A stretch of DNA of 64,000 bases from Otis tarda (GCA_026413225.1 CM048553.1:42262001-42326000); one strand, 5' to 3'; shown: positions 1 to 10,195, counted from the first letter of the stretch. Notes: generated by a model not told the origin, from the sequence alone. Numbers and translations are program-made.

Positions 1-1556
1 CAAACCCATTTGATTCAATTTAGTCACCAGAAATTAAATTAATTTTTTTTTTGGAGTTTTTATTGAAACTTGTTTAAAAAAGAAAAAAAAAATTTTAAAA
101 CTGGTATTTTGACCCAGGACTATGACCACCTTGTTTCTCCTGGGTCAAGATGAGAATAAGTATAATACCAGGGTACCAACAATTAAACTTCTCTTCTGTG
201 ACATTGTCTTTTAATTTTTATTTTCTTTGGAAAATGTCCTATCCCAGATGGGACTTTGAGATCCACCAGGCCACACTTACCAATATTTTGCCTGCCTGTA
301 TTCGTCTGGGAACAGGTAAACTTGTGATAAAAGAATGGAAAGAGAGATGGGAAGCAAAGGGCACGTGGTAGCCTTGCCAGGGAAAGCTTGCTTGTGAATG
401 TGGAGTGATTCCTGGGAAACTCATTTAGCTTTAGCTAAGTCATTGTTGTAGGGGAAGAAAGAGATTGAAAGAAATAAAAATAGCAGTATCTTATTGAATA
501 TTTCAGATGGAGCAGCTCACACAGAAAGCTTCCTGAAAGTCTCTTTTCACATAAGCAGCTGAAGCCAAAAATAGACCTCAGCTTAGTAATCTAAGAGATA
601 AAATTGGACAGTTACTTTTGGGTTTTAATCTTTTTGATGGCATCCCCAGGAGGAAGAAGCTTAGTATCGCATCAGAGTTTGTCAAGTATTTTTCAAGATG
701 TTTAAAGTTTGAGAGGAAGGGAAAAGTAAGACAAAATCCCTCAGTGAGAGCTTCCATCATTTCCTTTGTTTGCGTTCTGATGACATCTGATTACTTAATT
801 TACAAAGATATTCAAGTGGCTATAAGTACATTACCAAGCCCTTGTGTGTCATAACTGCATAAACAGTTCAGCAATAAATAACAAGTGGAGCTTTTGGGGG
901 CTGTGAGATTCTGCTCCTGCATCTGTTGGTGGATATGTCTCGGCCAAGCTGAGATTTGTCTTGCTGAGATAAAATGGAGATATTCCTCGCTTGTGCTAAT
1001 GAACCTGTAAACTGAATGACAGGGGGTTTGGGGGAAGACTGGGGTATTTTTCTTCAAGGCATAAGTGAGCTGCTTTAGCAGGTCAGAGAATATCAGAAAG
1101 CAATCTGGGCAGTTAATGGCAGCTTAGCTGTCTCTTGCAGAACTTCATTCTGAGTCTTCTCATTCAAGCATTCATTCAGAGGCTCTGTCTAAATTTGGAC
1201 ACCTGATTAGTTGCTGGATTCCTTCGAAATGTACCTTCCTTTTCTGATGGTGGCGTTTGTAGACTATGAGATGTCTGCTACTTCTGTTAGTGCTGACTCC
1301 ATTTCTAATGCTCCTAGGGACCCAAATCAGGCAAGAAAATGAATTTTCTTTTAAAAAAAAGACACTGAAGATTTAATATTCAGTATTATTTGGAGCATTT
1401 CCTCTGTGGCCTCATAGTCTAGGTTCAGTCCTTGCTTTTCACTAGCTCTATTGTTGTAATGAGTGACCCTGGATCACAAATTACTTTCAATGCATTTTTA
1501 AATTGTGATGTGTCAGTGCATAAACAGCTACCTCCATTACAGATCTTGAGTATATT
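1..1556. other. Unassigned AT-rich DNA
   Basis: No repeat family, splice-bounded exon or RNA gene could be recognised here. Short open frames occur on both strands but none exceeds about 80 codons, and their sequences are low in complexity. A few A/T runs are present near 45-95. Confidence 0.5.
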
Positions 1557-1760
1557 ATAGAATCACTACGGTTGGAAAAGACCTCTAAGATCATCAAGTC
1601 CAACCATCAACCCAACACCACCATGCCTGCTAAACCATGTCCCAAAGTGCCATATCTACATGTTTTTTGAACACCTCCAGGGATAGTGACTGCACCACTT
1701 CCCTGGGCAGCCTGTTCCAATGCTTGACCACTCTTTCAGTTAAGAAATCTTTCCTAATAT
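1557..1760 (-). mobile_element. CR1 LINE 3' fragment, interrupted by an LTR
   Basis: On the plus strand the piece begins with a degenerate octamer tail (ATAGAATCA) followed by GGTTGGAAAAGACC and AAGTCCAACCATCAACCC, the reverse complement of an avian CR1 3' end. The element therefore lies on the minus strand. It covers only about 200 bp of a family whose full length is near 4.5 kb, so it is strongly 5'-truncated. It resembles the piece at 40534 more than the other four CR1 copies. The LTR at 1761 begins directly after TTCCTAATAT, and recognisable CR1 sequence does not resume beyond the LTR. The LTR therefore hit the edge of the element, or the rest has decayed. Confidence 0.88.
1756..1760. repeat. 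Target-site duplication AATAT, left copy
   Basis: AATAT lies directly before the TG start of the LTR at 1761, and an identical AATAT follows its CA end at 2693-2697. A 5-bp duplication is the integrase signature expected for some endogenous retrovirus classes. Confidence 0.88.
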
Positions 1761-1891
1761 TGTCGTGGTTTTGTTAGTGAGGGGGGGCCTAAGGTGGTAG
1801 CTTCTGCAGGAAACTGCTAGAAGTCGCTCCCCTTTGTTCAGTGGACTCGGCTGGGCCTAGGGCGGACCCGCTGCTGGCCAAGGCCGAGCCG

Positions 1892-1940
1892 ATTGGTAGC
1901 AGAATGTTCCGTGATAACGTCTCTGTGATAACGTATTTAA
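1892..1940 (+). promoter_or_regulatory. LTR promoter region: CCAAT box, GTGATAACGT direct repeat, TATA-like box
   Basis: ATTGG (inverted CCAAT) is at 1892-1896. The 10-mer GTGATAACGT is repeated exactly at 1911-1920 and 1925-1934, and the second copy runs into TATTTAA at 1934-1940. The order and spacing are those of a retroviral U3 promoter. Whether it is active cannot be judged from sequence. Confidence 0.65.
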
Positions 1941-2252
1941 GAAGGGGAAAACAGAAAAAAAAAAAAAGAGAAGAGAAGATGTGAAGAAGCTGAGCGGGGG
2001 CAGAGGCGCAGAGGGGGAGGCGCGAGCCTCATGGGCCTTGCAGGCCTCACCCTCTGGCCTCTTGCCAGGCAGCCGACTGGGCCCGACTCGGTCCAGCCCG
2101 GCTGCAAGAAGTGGAGAGGAGATGAGAAGTGAATAAGATGTAAAAAAAGATCCTGAGAGACATCTACCAGCCTGTTGTGAGGAACGGCTGCAGACGCCAA
2201 GGTCAGTGAAGAAGGAGGGGGAGGAGTAATGCGGCTCCTGGCCAAGATTCCC

Positions 2253-2345
2253 CTGCAGCCTGTGGTGATGACCATGGTGGAGCAGGTTGTCCCCCTGCAG
2301 CCCATGGAGGTCCACGGAGGAGCAGAGATCCACTTGGAGCCCGTG
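2253..2345 (+). repeat. Degenerate GC-rich repeats of about 40 bp inside LTR copy 1
   Basis: The motif CTGCAGCC(T/C) followed by TGG(A/T)G and a GGTGGAGCAG-like stretch recurs, with CTGCAG at 2253 and 2295 and a decayed form (CTTGGAGCCC) near 2333. The spacing is about 42 and 39 bp. The same triplicate structure is present in the second LTR, so it predates both insertions. Confidence 0.6.
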
Positions 2346-2692
2346 AAGGACCCCACACCGGGGGAGGTGGATACCTGAAGGCGGCTGTGGCCCGTGGAGG
2401 GCCCGCTGGGCAGCCGTTCTGGAGAGACTGTACTCCATGGAAGAGATGACCCACGCCGGAGCAGTTCCACGAAGGACTGTGGCCCGTGGGAGGGACCCCA
2501 CAATGGAGCAGGGGAGGAATGTGAGGAGTTCTTCTCCCGACCATGAAGCAGCGTATGATGAACTGACTGCAACCCCCATTCCCTTTTCCCCCCTGTGCTG
2601 CTCGGGGGGGGAAGGTAGTAGAGATAATGTTAAGCTTGGGAAGAGGGAGGGTGAATAAGAAACTGTGTGGTGATCCGGGCTAAACCACCACA

Positions 2693-2697
2693 AATAT
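2693..2697. repeat. Target-site duplication AATAT, right copy
   Basis: This is the exact partner of 1756-1760, directly after the CA end of the LTR. Confidence 0.88.
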
Positions 2698-3118
2698 GCA
2701 CAATTTTTTTCCTAATATCATCACATACTTTTTCTTGATTGTGCCAGAGCAAATGTTCTTGCCCTAAAGTGGTCTGCACTAAAAATAAACATTTCACATG
2801 ATGAATTATGGCAATTCAACTGGTAATTTCTAGGAACAAAATGAAAAAGAACAAAAGAAATGATACTGCTATCCTTGGCCGTTATAGTGAAGAATGAAAA
2901 CTGCAGACTTAGGAGAAGAAGAGTGAGGAAAGGCAATACTGAAACATTGCATCAGGAACCAAAGATACCTAAAAAAAAAAAATACAAATAAACTTCCAAA
3001 ACACTTCTAAATGTGTCTGTCAGCAGCTCTACACCAAGATGTGGGAGTTCTGGGGTAAAATTTAGTGGAAAATTCCCTATTGGGAGGGTAATGAAAACCC
3101 CTATTGACCTTAAATCTA
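2698..3118. other. Unassigned DNA between the LTR and a G/T-skewed tract
   Basis: No gene or repeat family is recognised. TTTTCCTAATAT at 2707-2718 repeats the sequence just left of the LTR (about 1750-1760). An A-run lies near 2971-2981. Confidence 0.5.
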
Positions 3119-3232
3119 GTTAGTTGTTTTTGTGGTTTTCTTCTTGGGGGGATGTTTTGGGTTTTTTTTTTTTTGTAGTTGTTTGGGGTTTGTTGTTTTT
3201 TTTTTTTTTTTTGGTGTGTGGCTTGCTTTTTA
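3119..3232. repeat. Strand-asymmetric G/T-rich low-complexity tract
   Basis: Over about 110 bp the plus strand consists almost only of G and T, with very few A or C. It includes GGGGGG, GGGG and GGG runs and a 17-T run at 3196-3212. No repeat unit is conserved. Confidence 0.8.
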
Positions 3233-3707
3233 TAATCCACAAAAACAAACAGAGAAATCTCACATAATCAAAATGAATGTCAATATAAGACAATGTGGAA
3301 CTCTGAGCCTAAAACCACCACAGTGGTATGCTCCTAGCCTCTCTCCTGGGAAGTCAGCAGATCTGTACTACATCACTTGCAGATTCTGTGTGTTTTTTAG
3401 ACCATCTAAGAGTATGTAATGCAAGACAAAACTTTGGAACATACTTCACAGGATACCTTATTTTGTTGTCATTTTTGGTGGCTAGAATAGGCACAACAAA
3501 TAATAGCTACTTAACTGTTACAGTTCAATAGCTATTAGGTCTCATCTTTTTCCCATGGGTTTCAATTATTCAGTTAGGCATTTAAAAAAACAGTTGGAGA
3601 CCATCTATATTTTATGGCAAACCACAGTTAGAGCAAAGAAGTTTTGAACAATCAGTGATCTAAATGACTATTTGCACAACTCTTTCTGGTAGCTGCAGTT
3701 AAAAAAA

Positions 3708-4500
3708 TCACAGAATAGTTTGAGTTGGAAGGGACCTTCAAAGGTCATCTAGTCCAAACCCCCTGCAAGGAGCAGGAACATCTCCAACCAGATCGGGTTG
3801 CTCAGAGCCCCATCCAGCCTGGCCTTAAATGTTTCCAGGGATGGGGCATCCACCACCTCTCTGGGCAACCTGTTCCTGTGTTCCACCACCCTCATTGTAA
3901 AAAATTTTTTCCTAATGTCTAATCTGAATCTACCTCCCTCCATTTTAAGACCATTACCCCTTGTCCTATCACTACAGACCCTGCTAAAGAGTTTCTCCTC
4001 ATCTTTCCTACAAAGCCCCCTTTAGGTACTGGAAGACCACTATAAGGTCTCCCTGGAGCCTTCTCTTCTCCAGGCTGAACAGCCCGAACTCTCTCAGCCT
4101 GTCCTCATAGAAGAGGTGCTCCAGCCCTCTGGTCATCTTCATGGCCCTCCTCTGGACCCTCTCCAACAGGTCCATGTCCTTCTTATGTTGGGGGCTCCAG
4201 AGCTGGACACAATACTCCAGGTGGGGTCTCATGAGAGCAGAGTAGAGGGGCAGAATCACCTCCCTCAACCTGCTGGCCACAATTTTTTTTTTTTTGATGC
4301 AGCCTAGGATGGGGTTGGCTTTCTGGGCTGCAAATGCACATTGTTGGCTCATGTTGAGCTTCTCGTCCACCATCACTTCCAAGTCCTTCTCCTCAGGGTT
4401 GCTCTCAATCCATTCTCTGCTCAGCCTGTATTTGTACTTGGGATTGCCCCGACCGATGTGCAGGACCTTGCACTTGGCCTGGTTGAACTTCATGAGGCTT
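3708..4500 (-). mobile_element. CR1 LINE, 5'-truncated (about 0.8 kb), with broken ORF2 C-terminus
   Basis: The 3' end lies at 3708, where a decayed octamer tail (ATCACAGAATAG) precedes TTGGAAGGGACC and AGGTCATCTAGTCC. Reading leftward on the minus strand from 4500 gives the C-terminal part of the CR1 reverse transcriptase and then the short 3' UTR. The full family is about 4.5 kb, so over 80% is missing at the 5' end, which is usual for target-primed insertions. It belongs to the same 3'-end type as 15812, 56118 and 58150. Plus-strand frames in this interval are antisense shadows. Confidence 0.95.
3749..4493 (-). pseudogene. CR1 ORF2 (reverse transcriptase) C-terminal remnant
   Basis: The minus-strand frame 4493-4008 encodes 161 residues with hallmarks of the CR1 polymerase C-terminus: [59 protein letters not shown] and the [13 protein letters not shown] segment. 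The catalytic palm (YxDD box) lies upstream in the family and is absent here. The frame ends early after QYLKGAL through a small indel near 4010. The rest of the domain ([41 protein letters not shown]) resumes in another frame down to 3749. An A-run at about 4280-4294 (plus-strand T-run) has enlarged the usual IKRSVAS region to IKKKKIVAS. The remnant cannot make a functional polymerase. Confidence 0.93.
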
Positions 4501-5194
4501 GCATTTAATAGATCAGCAGAAATCAGAAGAGTCTGTTCGTTGTTTTTTTTTTCTTTCTTCCCTAGGAAGGGATAAAAAAAGTCCCGTATGTCTCTTAGAA
4601 GAGAACAACAGCAGAAGCTATATACAAATTAGTAATATAAAGCAAAAGTTTAAATCTGTCGGAGAAATACTAGTCACTCAGCTCTAATCAAAGGTGATAA
4701 ATCCTGATGAAATGGAGGGGAAAAGATGGAGAGAAAAAGATCAATCACTTAATGTTCTTGTTAGGCAGCATCTCTGAAAAGAATTCACTACAGCTGCAGT
4801 TCAGCAAAGCACTTGTTTGTGTGTCCTTTTCATCTCCAGTAATAAACCCACCCCTATGTATACACCTATGGGCTCCTGCATGCTTAACAGCTCTGTTCAA
4901 TCAAAGCCTGTATTATGAGGTCTTTCGAAGTGGTGTTTAAAGACTGATATGTTAGGTTTATCTGGATGGGAAAACATGAAGCAGTATTTATCAGCCTTTC
5001 GTAAAACGTAGAGAGCTTCTAGAAGCAATCTTTGTTTTAATATATTTTTGTATACACTAATCTGAAGGTTTATTCTTTTTCAAACGGGAAAATGCTGTCT
5101 TTTTTTTGTTTTGTTTTTTTCTTCTCTTTCTTTCCCTATTTCATGATTCATAGTGTTTGGAGCAAATGGTTATCCTGTCACTTAGCTATCCCAT
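4501..5194. other. Unassigned AT-rich DNA
   Basis: No gene is recognised. T-rich runs occur at 4541-4559 and about 5099-5117. Confidence 0.5.
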
Positions 5195-5222
5195 CATAGC
5201 TAGCTGTAGTCTGCTAGCTATG
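5195..5222. repeat. Perfect inverted repeat, 10-bp arms, 8-nt spacer
   Basis: CATAGCTAGC (5195-5204) is the exact reverse complement of GCTAGCTATG (5213-5222). Each arm is itself built on the palindrome GCTAGC. A short hairpin could form in RNA or extruded DNA. No gene adjoins it. Confidence 0.8.
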
Positions 5223-5809
5223 GGAAGAACTGCAGCACAGGATTTGTGCTACTTCATAAAGAAACAGGAAGGAACAGGACTTCCTCTCCTTGCTCATCAC
5301 AGCTAAGTAAATGTGGTTCCAAGGGAAGAATATTTACATACTATAGGTTTTTGGTTTTTGGTTTTTTTTTCAATCTGGTTCAGGAGCTCGGAGATTAACA
5401 AAGCTGATTTTAAATTCTCAGCCATCACCTTGCCACTCTACTCAAAGCAACCTATGCAAACAGGTTATTGAGTGATGAGGCTGGATTTGAAATGCATGAG
5501 GGAAATGCCCTCTGCTACCTACTTACATCAGTCTGCCTGCCACAGACATGTGGATCCATTCTGGTAAAACGCTACTATGCAGTGATACCAAAGAGGGCTT
5601 TTTTTTTTCTGAAGTGCTGCAGTAGCCTTTCCCCCGTCTATATTTACAGATAAAATATTCAAATTTACATTAGCTTAAACATGAAATTTAGAAATTCTTT
5701 AAGATTATCGTCTGCTTAAACACGTGCAGATTGCTGAATATTGTAATATTAGAATTCTTTTAGATCTAACAGCTGCCTTGGATAACATTGGCCATACGGT
5801 GTTATTTAC

Positions 5810-6345
5810 GTTTGCACTCCCTACCAGGAGCAGATGGAGTCTCCTTCTAGCAGCTTGGCTGTTTCTTTACGTGGGAGGCCCAGAGAGTAACTGTTGGTAA
5901 CTACTCATCTGACCCGCGTCCTGTTCAGTCCTCCCACCTCTCGTCCATGAGCACGGGTGAAATGCAGGCTCTCTGGAAGTCTCGCTACCACTGTCTGCTT
6001 AGTGGGGGCTCTTCCAGTGAGATGCAGTTCCTTCAGCCTGCTGTTGCTGGAGGCACAGAGATGGCTTGGAGCCGGCAGCGAGCTGGGTGGGTGAGGGGTA
6101 GGTGGACAAGTCTCAGCCTGGATATGGCTTGGAGTAAGGTTGTGCACAACATCTTCTCCGAAACAAGCTTGGGTACTGCCACGCTGGGTACCTCCGCACA
6201 AAGCCTGAGGAAAGCCGCTGCAGCATCCCGCTATGTGCTCCATGTTACCTGCATAAGCACTTCCCCATCCTCCAGGATAGGTTTCAGGACAGCAGGGAGC
6301 GCGGGGCTACCATGGCAACACTGCCAGGAGAAGCAGAGCTATCTA
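5810..6345. other. CpG- and GC-richer patch with overlapping open frames on both strands
   Basis: This half-kilobase is visibly richer in G+C and CpG (CCCGCG, GCCGGC, TCTCGC, CTCCGC, GCCGC) than its flanks. It is open for 134 codons on plus (5947-6351) and 112 codons on minus (5905-6243). Neither translation resembles a protein family I know, and no repeat family is recognised. It could be an old gene remnant, an unannotated non-coding RNA exon or promoter, or a compositional island. Nothing visible decides between these. Confidence 0.35.
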
Positions 6346-7900
6346 TTTTAGGTGATTTGGGTTGAATTAAATACACAGGCTAACTTTCTGGGAGGTTGCT
6401 GTAGTTGTCCCCTGGGGAAGCTTTTGCTCCAGGAGGGTGTTTTCTCATTTAAAGGACATTATATTCAAGGCTGTGCCTGGATGCACAGGCAGTTCCCCTC
6501 TTTCCCAGAGTGCCTTATTTGTATGTAACACCAGTGGGGCATAACTAACTTGGTCTTGGTATGTAAGTGTTCGAAGACACAGATTGGTATAACACAAAAT
6601 ACACGCAGTGATCGAATACCATTATTTTACAAAAATTTTTTTTTTTCCTTTTTTTTTTTTTTTTTTTTCTTTCTCTCTGCAAATCAAAGCCTCACCTCAA
6701 AACAGTGGGATAATGAATTCCCACTGCAAAGCTCTTGGTGTTTTATTTTTTATGATATTCAGCATCAGTGAAAGGAAGCTACTCCCTGGAACCCAGCAGT
6801 GGCTAGTTACATGAAAAATCATGTCCTTCTCTGTTCAGGATTATTTATTGATTAAAATACAATGTACTGAATTGCAAATTACCTCTTGGATGGCTTGAAT
6901 GCCATATCATTATTTTATAGACTTAAAACACAGCAATAAATCTGAAACACAATGTTCTGAGTATATCTGCCTATTCTTACCTTCCATTTATAAATTTTAA
7001 AGCAGTTGGTTTTGGTAATGGTAGACTATATTTATCTTTATAGTGCAAACCCTTTGTCACTAAAAGTAAACAGGACATTTAGACTGAATTTTAATTAAAT
7101 TTAGCTTTTTATCCTAATTGGGAAACACTTTCAGCAACAGCTTGAAAACATACAATCAAGCTTTCATAATGTTTTCATTGTCTATTCATGTCTCAAAAAA
7201 ATGAGTTTTTCACATTGTTATCCAGAGTTTGTGTGAACCACAGTCACTTTCAGTGTCTTGCTACACTTCTGATATTTTAATTCAGATGTCCCTAATTAAT
7301 TAAGTCTTTTCGAGATTCACTTTTGATTCACTTCTTTTTATTAGAAATAAAATATATGTTGCTACTATAATGGATTAAAGTAATTTAAAGCTCAAATGAC
7401 ATGTATCCATTTGGTAGACTTTAGGACTAACAAGTATCTTTTTCCAGGGTTCAGGAAATAGAGCTGAATGATTTAGAGAACCAGGAACAGTAAAATAGGC
7501 TGTGTGTGTGCAAATGGCTTTACGACCACTTGTGGTTTAGGAATTTATTGCAACAGTTTTCAACAACTTGATTTAAACTGCATGTAAAAGAATGTTGATG
7601 AAACATTAAGTAATGGTTTAACAGAGCACAACTGCATCATTTTATAGTAATGATCTATATTAATGAATGGATGATAGACATATTTATATGGTGTTTGCCC
7701 TGAAGCAGTAATAGTAAAGATAAAATGATAAATCTGTACAACAAATATGTATCTCTCTTCACAGTTCAAGTGAGACTGCTTACAAGAAAACCTACTGTAA
7801 ATGCTTTCTTCTTTTTTAATTTCAGAAAGTAAAATGTAAGTTTACTTCCATATTAAAATCCACCAACCCTAGATTTTCAGTCTATCAACCTTAAAAAAGA
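6346..7900. other. Unassigned AT-rich DNA with poly(T) tract
   Basis: Poly(T) runs lie at 6636-6646 and 6649-6668, separated by CC. The rest shows no recognisable gene or repeat family. Confidence 0.5.
6649..6668. repeat. Poly(T) tract, 20 nt
   Basis: Twenty uninterrupted T, preceded by a separate 11-T run at 6636-6646. No LINE or SINE body is recognised beside it. Confidence 0.85.
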
Positions 7901-8149
7901 TGTAAGTGAGGTGCCTTGTGGAGGGCCATCCCTCACCAGGTCCAGCAGTGCCACTCCCGCAGATTGGGGATGATTTTGGAAATGCTGATGTCATGGCAAC
8001 CAGGCTTCTTGGTGAGGATCTGTCCCCAGAGTGGCCTACAGTGGAATAACAGGTGCAGATGTTGTTCAGCTTTGGGCAAATGGGATCTTCCTGAGCATTT
8101 TGGTTCAGGAGAGAGTGATAACTACATAAATTGGCTAAAATAAACCATC

Positions 8150-10173
8150 TAACAGTGGCTAAAAAGAAAACCATATCTGTTTTAATTTATAATAGTTGGT
8201 TTTAATCCTATTTTATAACTGGAGTCATAATACTACTAGCTAAATCTACTTGCCAGTGTGGAAATTTTGTTATTGTTATGTGTATTCCTTAAAATGTGCT
8301 AAATAGTGTATATTTCAATTGTCTTACACTGGAACTAGAAATGTCTGAATCTTTCTTCCTTTTTGCAAAGGTTCTGTGAAGAGAAGAAAGCTAAAATATG
8401 TAATTTTAAAAAACTATATACATAGTAACATAATACACTGTAAACAATTGATACTGAAAAATGGAATATCAAATAATGGCATACAAATATTTCAAAGATT
8501 TATTCATAATATTTTTTCTTTTCTTATGGAAAGAAAAATATTTGTGTTAAATTTTGCCAGGAGTAATAGAAAAAAGGTGAAAAAGAGAACAGTAATGATG
8601 TTCACTGTAGAACAAAAGCAGTTATAGAGATCTCATGTGAAAATAACTCCAAAAGGTGCTGTGTTGAAATAGAGAAGCAGTACAAGAGAAATATAGTCTT
8701 GATATTTCAGGAGGGCCAGGTGCAGGAATAAAAATAACTTTATATCTTTGGCTTTGATTATCTTGTTCATTGTGTAGAAACCCACAAAAGCTAAATCATG
8801 TGAAAATTGCTCAGTTCTAGACTTGCTTAGGGATATTTTTTTCCAACAAGGTATGCTCTAGACCCTTCTTGACTAAAAAAATAATTGTTGTTTATGAAAA
8901 TTATTCTGAAATCTTCTTCTGCACTGATTTGTTGCCTTGAGTTTAAACAATAAATTTACCACTTCTTTTTTTCCTTCCTCAAACTGTTCAAAAGAATTCA
9001 GGATTCATTACTCCTTCTTTTTAATTATCTAAATCAAATTGAATCTATAACCAAGTAAGAAAATGGCTTTCTCTTTTTAAGTTCTCCATCTTGATGTTGA
9101 TCTAGGCTGTAAAGAAAACTCATGATAGTCTTAGTAAACCTGTCAGTAAGCAAATTTCCATAGTAGAAGAATTGCAAGCAAAGTCTATGTTACAGCATTT
9201 TTATTAGCACTTCATCAAAAGCGTCCAAAGATTGAAAACTAAACCACTCCTCCATTTAGTACTCATCTTTCCAGGCTTCAGGCATCTATCACAGTTATAT
9301 CCCACTCTGAGACAGCTGAAGCTATTGGGAGATGCTAGAAATTGGCCAGGGATGGTATTTTCCAGCAAGAGCAGTCAATACCTACTGTTAAATGAGTTTA
9401 GGATTGAATTGCTCAGGGTTGCTGTTGATATAGTGTGTGATCTAACACAGTGTATTTTGCCATCCTGCACAACTATGGTGTTACTCTTGAATATGTTTTG
9501 TGAGTGCATGTAAACTAGGTGACATTGCAAAGCAACCTTTAGCAATCAAGCAAATGTATCCAATTGAAGAAGTCCTTAAATTTTTTCAGTGTAGTGAAAA
9601 GGTTGGTTTTTAACCCATGTCTAGTGCAAGAACGTTGAGGCAGATCTGTATGTGCTGTCTTTTGGAGGAAAGGCAATCAATAAGGAGGTAAATCAATGGA
9701 GTAGATTTGAGGATGTCTGACCATGCTCAAAGCAAAGGAAAGCTGGTAAGTGCAAGATATCTAGCATTTCCTTTACAGAAAACAGATAATGCCTCAGGCT
9801 GTTGCAAAATATCATTTATTTGCATGTCTGCAAATTCAGGATATTGGGTTATTGCATTCAAAAATGAGGAAATTTAAAAAGAAAGTCTTGGTGCCTAGTA
9901 CCCCACTCTTCCGTATGGCTTGACTAAATCTTTCCTGCAACACTCTTCTTACTACCGACACAATACAAAGACGCAATATAGATTTCTAGATGATTAGACT
10001 ACTTTTGAACACCTAGCTTTCCTAGATGTGAATGTGAGCATCCTCACAGATCCCCATTCAATGCTGATCCCCATTGCTCTTGCACTGTGCACACCCAGGG
10101 TAAGCTTCGACTACCTAATGAATGATCATGACTGTCAACAGGACCAGGACCCACAGTAACAAGGACCTATTTT
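8150..10173. other. Unassigned AT-rich DNA
   Basis: No gene, RNA or repeat family is recognised. The open frames are short and AT-rich. Confidence 0.5.
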
Positions 10174-10195
10174 CTTGACCATCTTGATGGTCAAG
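10174..10195. repeat. Near-continuous perfect palindrome, 10-bp arms, 2-nt centre
   Basis: CTTGACCATC (10174-10183) and GATGGTCAAG (10186-10195) are exact reverse complements around TT. TGGTCAAG recurs once more at 10226-10233, giving three related copies in 60 bp. No function is assigned. Confidence 0.82.

Larger units (their letters stand above)
1761..2692 (+). mobile_element. Solo LTR of an avian endogenous retrovirus (copy 1)
   Basis: The 932-bp block starts TGTCGTGGTTT and ends AAACCACCACA, giving TG...CA ends with an imperfect terminal inverted repeat of about 11-13 bp. It is flanked by a perfect 5-bp duplication (AATAT). No gag, pol or env frames and no second LTR adjoin it, so it is a solo LTR, usually formed by recombination between two LTRs. 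The plus orientation is inferred from an inverted CCAAT (ATTGG, 1892-1896) and a TATA-like TATTTAA (1934-1940) followed by an A-rich stretch. The 3' two thirds are GC-rich with degenerate repeats. Compared with the copy at 39015-39919 it lacks about 190 bp near its 3' end, including the poly(A) signal seen there. The 5-bp duplication fits an ERVL-like class but does not prove it. Confidence 0.9.
1857..2693 (-). other. Antisense open frame across LTR copy 1 (278 codons), probably non-coding
   Basis: A stop-free frame of 278 codons runs antisense through almost the whole LTR. Its translation is rich in S, L, P, G and H and holds repeated HGLQ units (LHGLQVDL, LHGLQGDN, HHRLQGN) that mirror the DNA repeats. 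The frame resembles no enzyme or structural protein I recognise. A homologous antisense frame is open in the second LTR for about 140 codons. The simplest reading is that a GC-rich, stop-poor repeat sequence generates long spurious frames, which automated gene finders could call hypothetical proteins. Confidence 0.55.

Noticed and set aside
1761-2692. Possible complete provirus around the LTR
   Set aside because: No second LTR in the same orientation, primer-binding site, polypurine tract or gag/pol/env similarity adjoins it. The exact 5-bp duplication on both sides of a single LTR shows a solo LTR.
4116-4575. Plus-strand frames over the CR1 at 3708-4500
   Set aside because: They are antisense shadows of the CR1 reverse-transcriptase remnant, which is clearly encoded on the minus strand.
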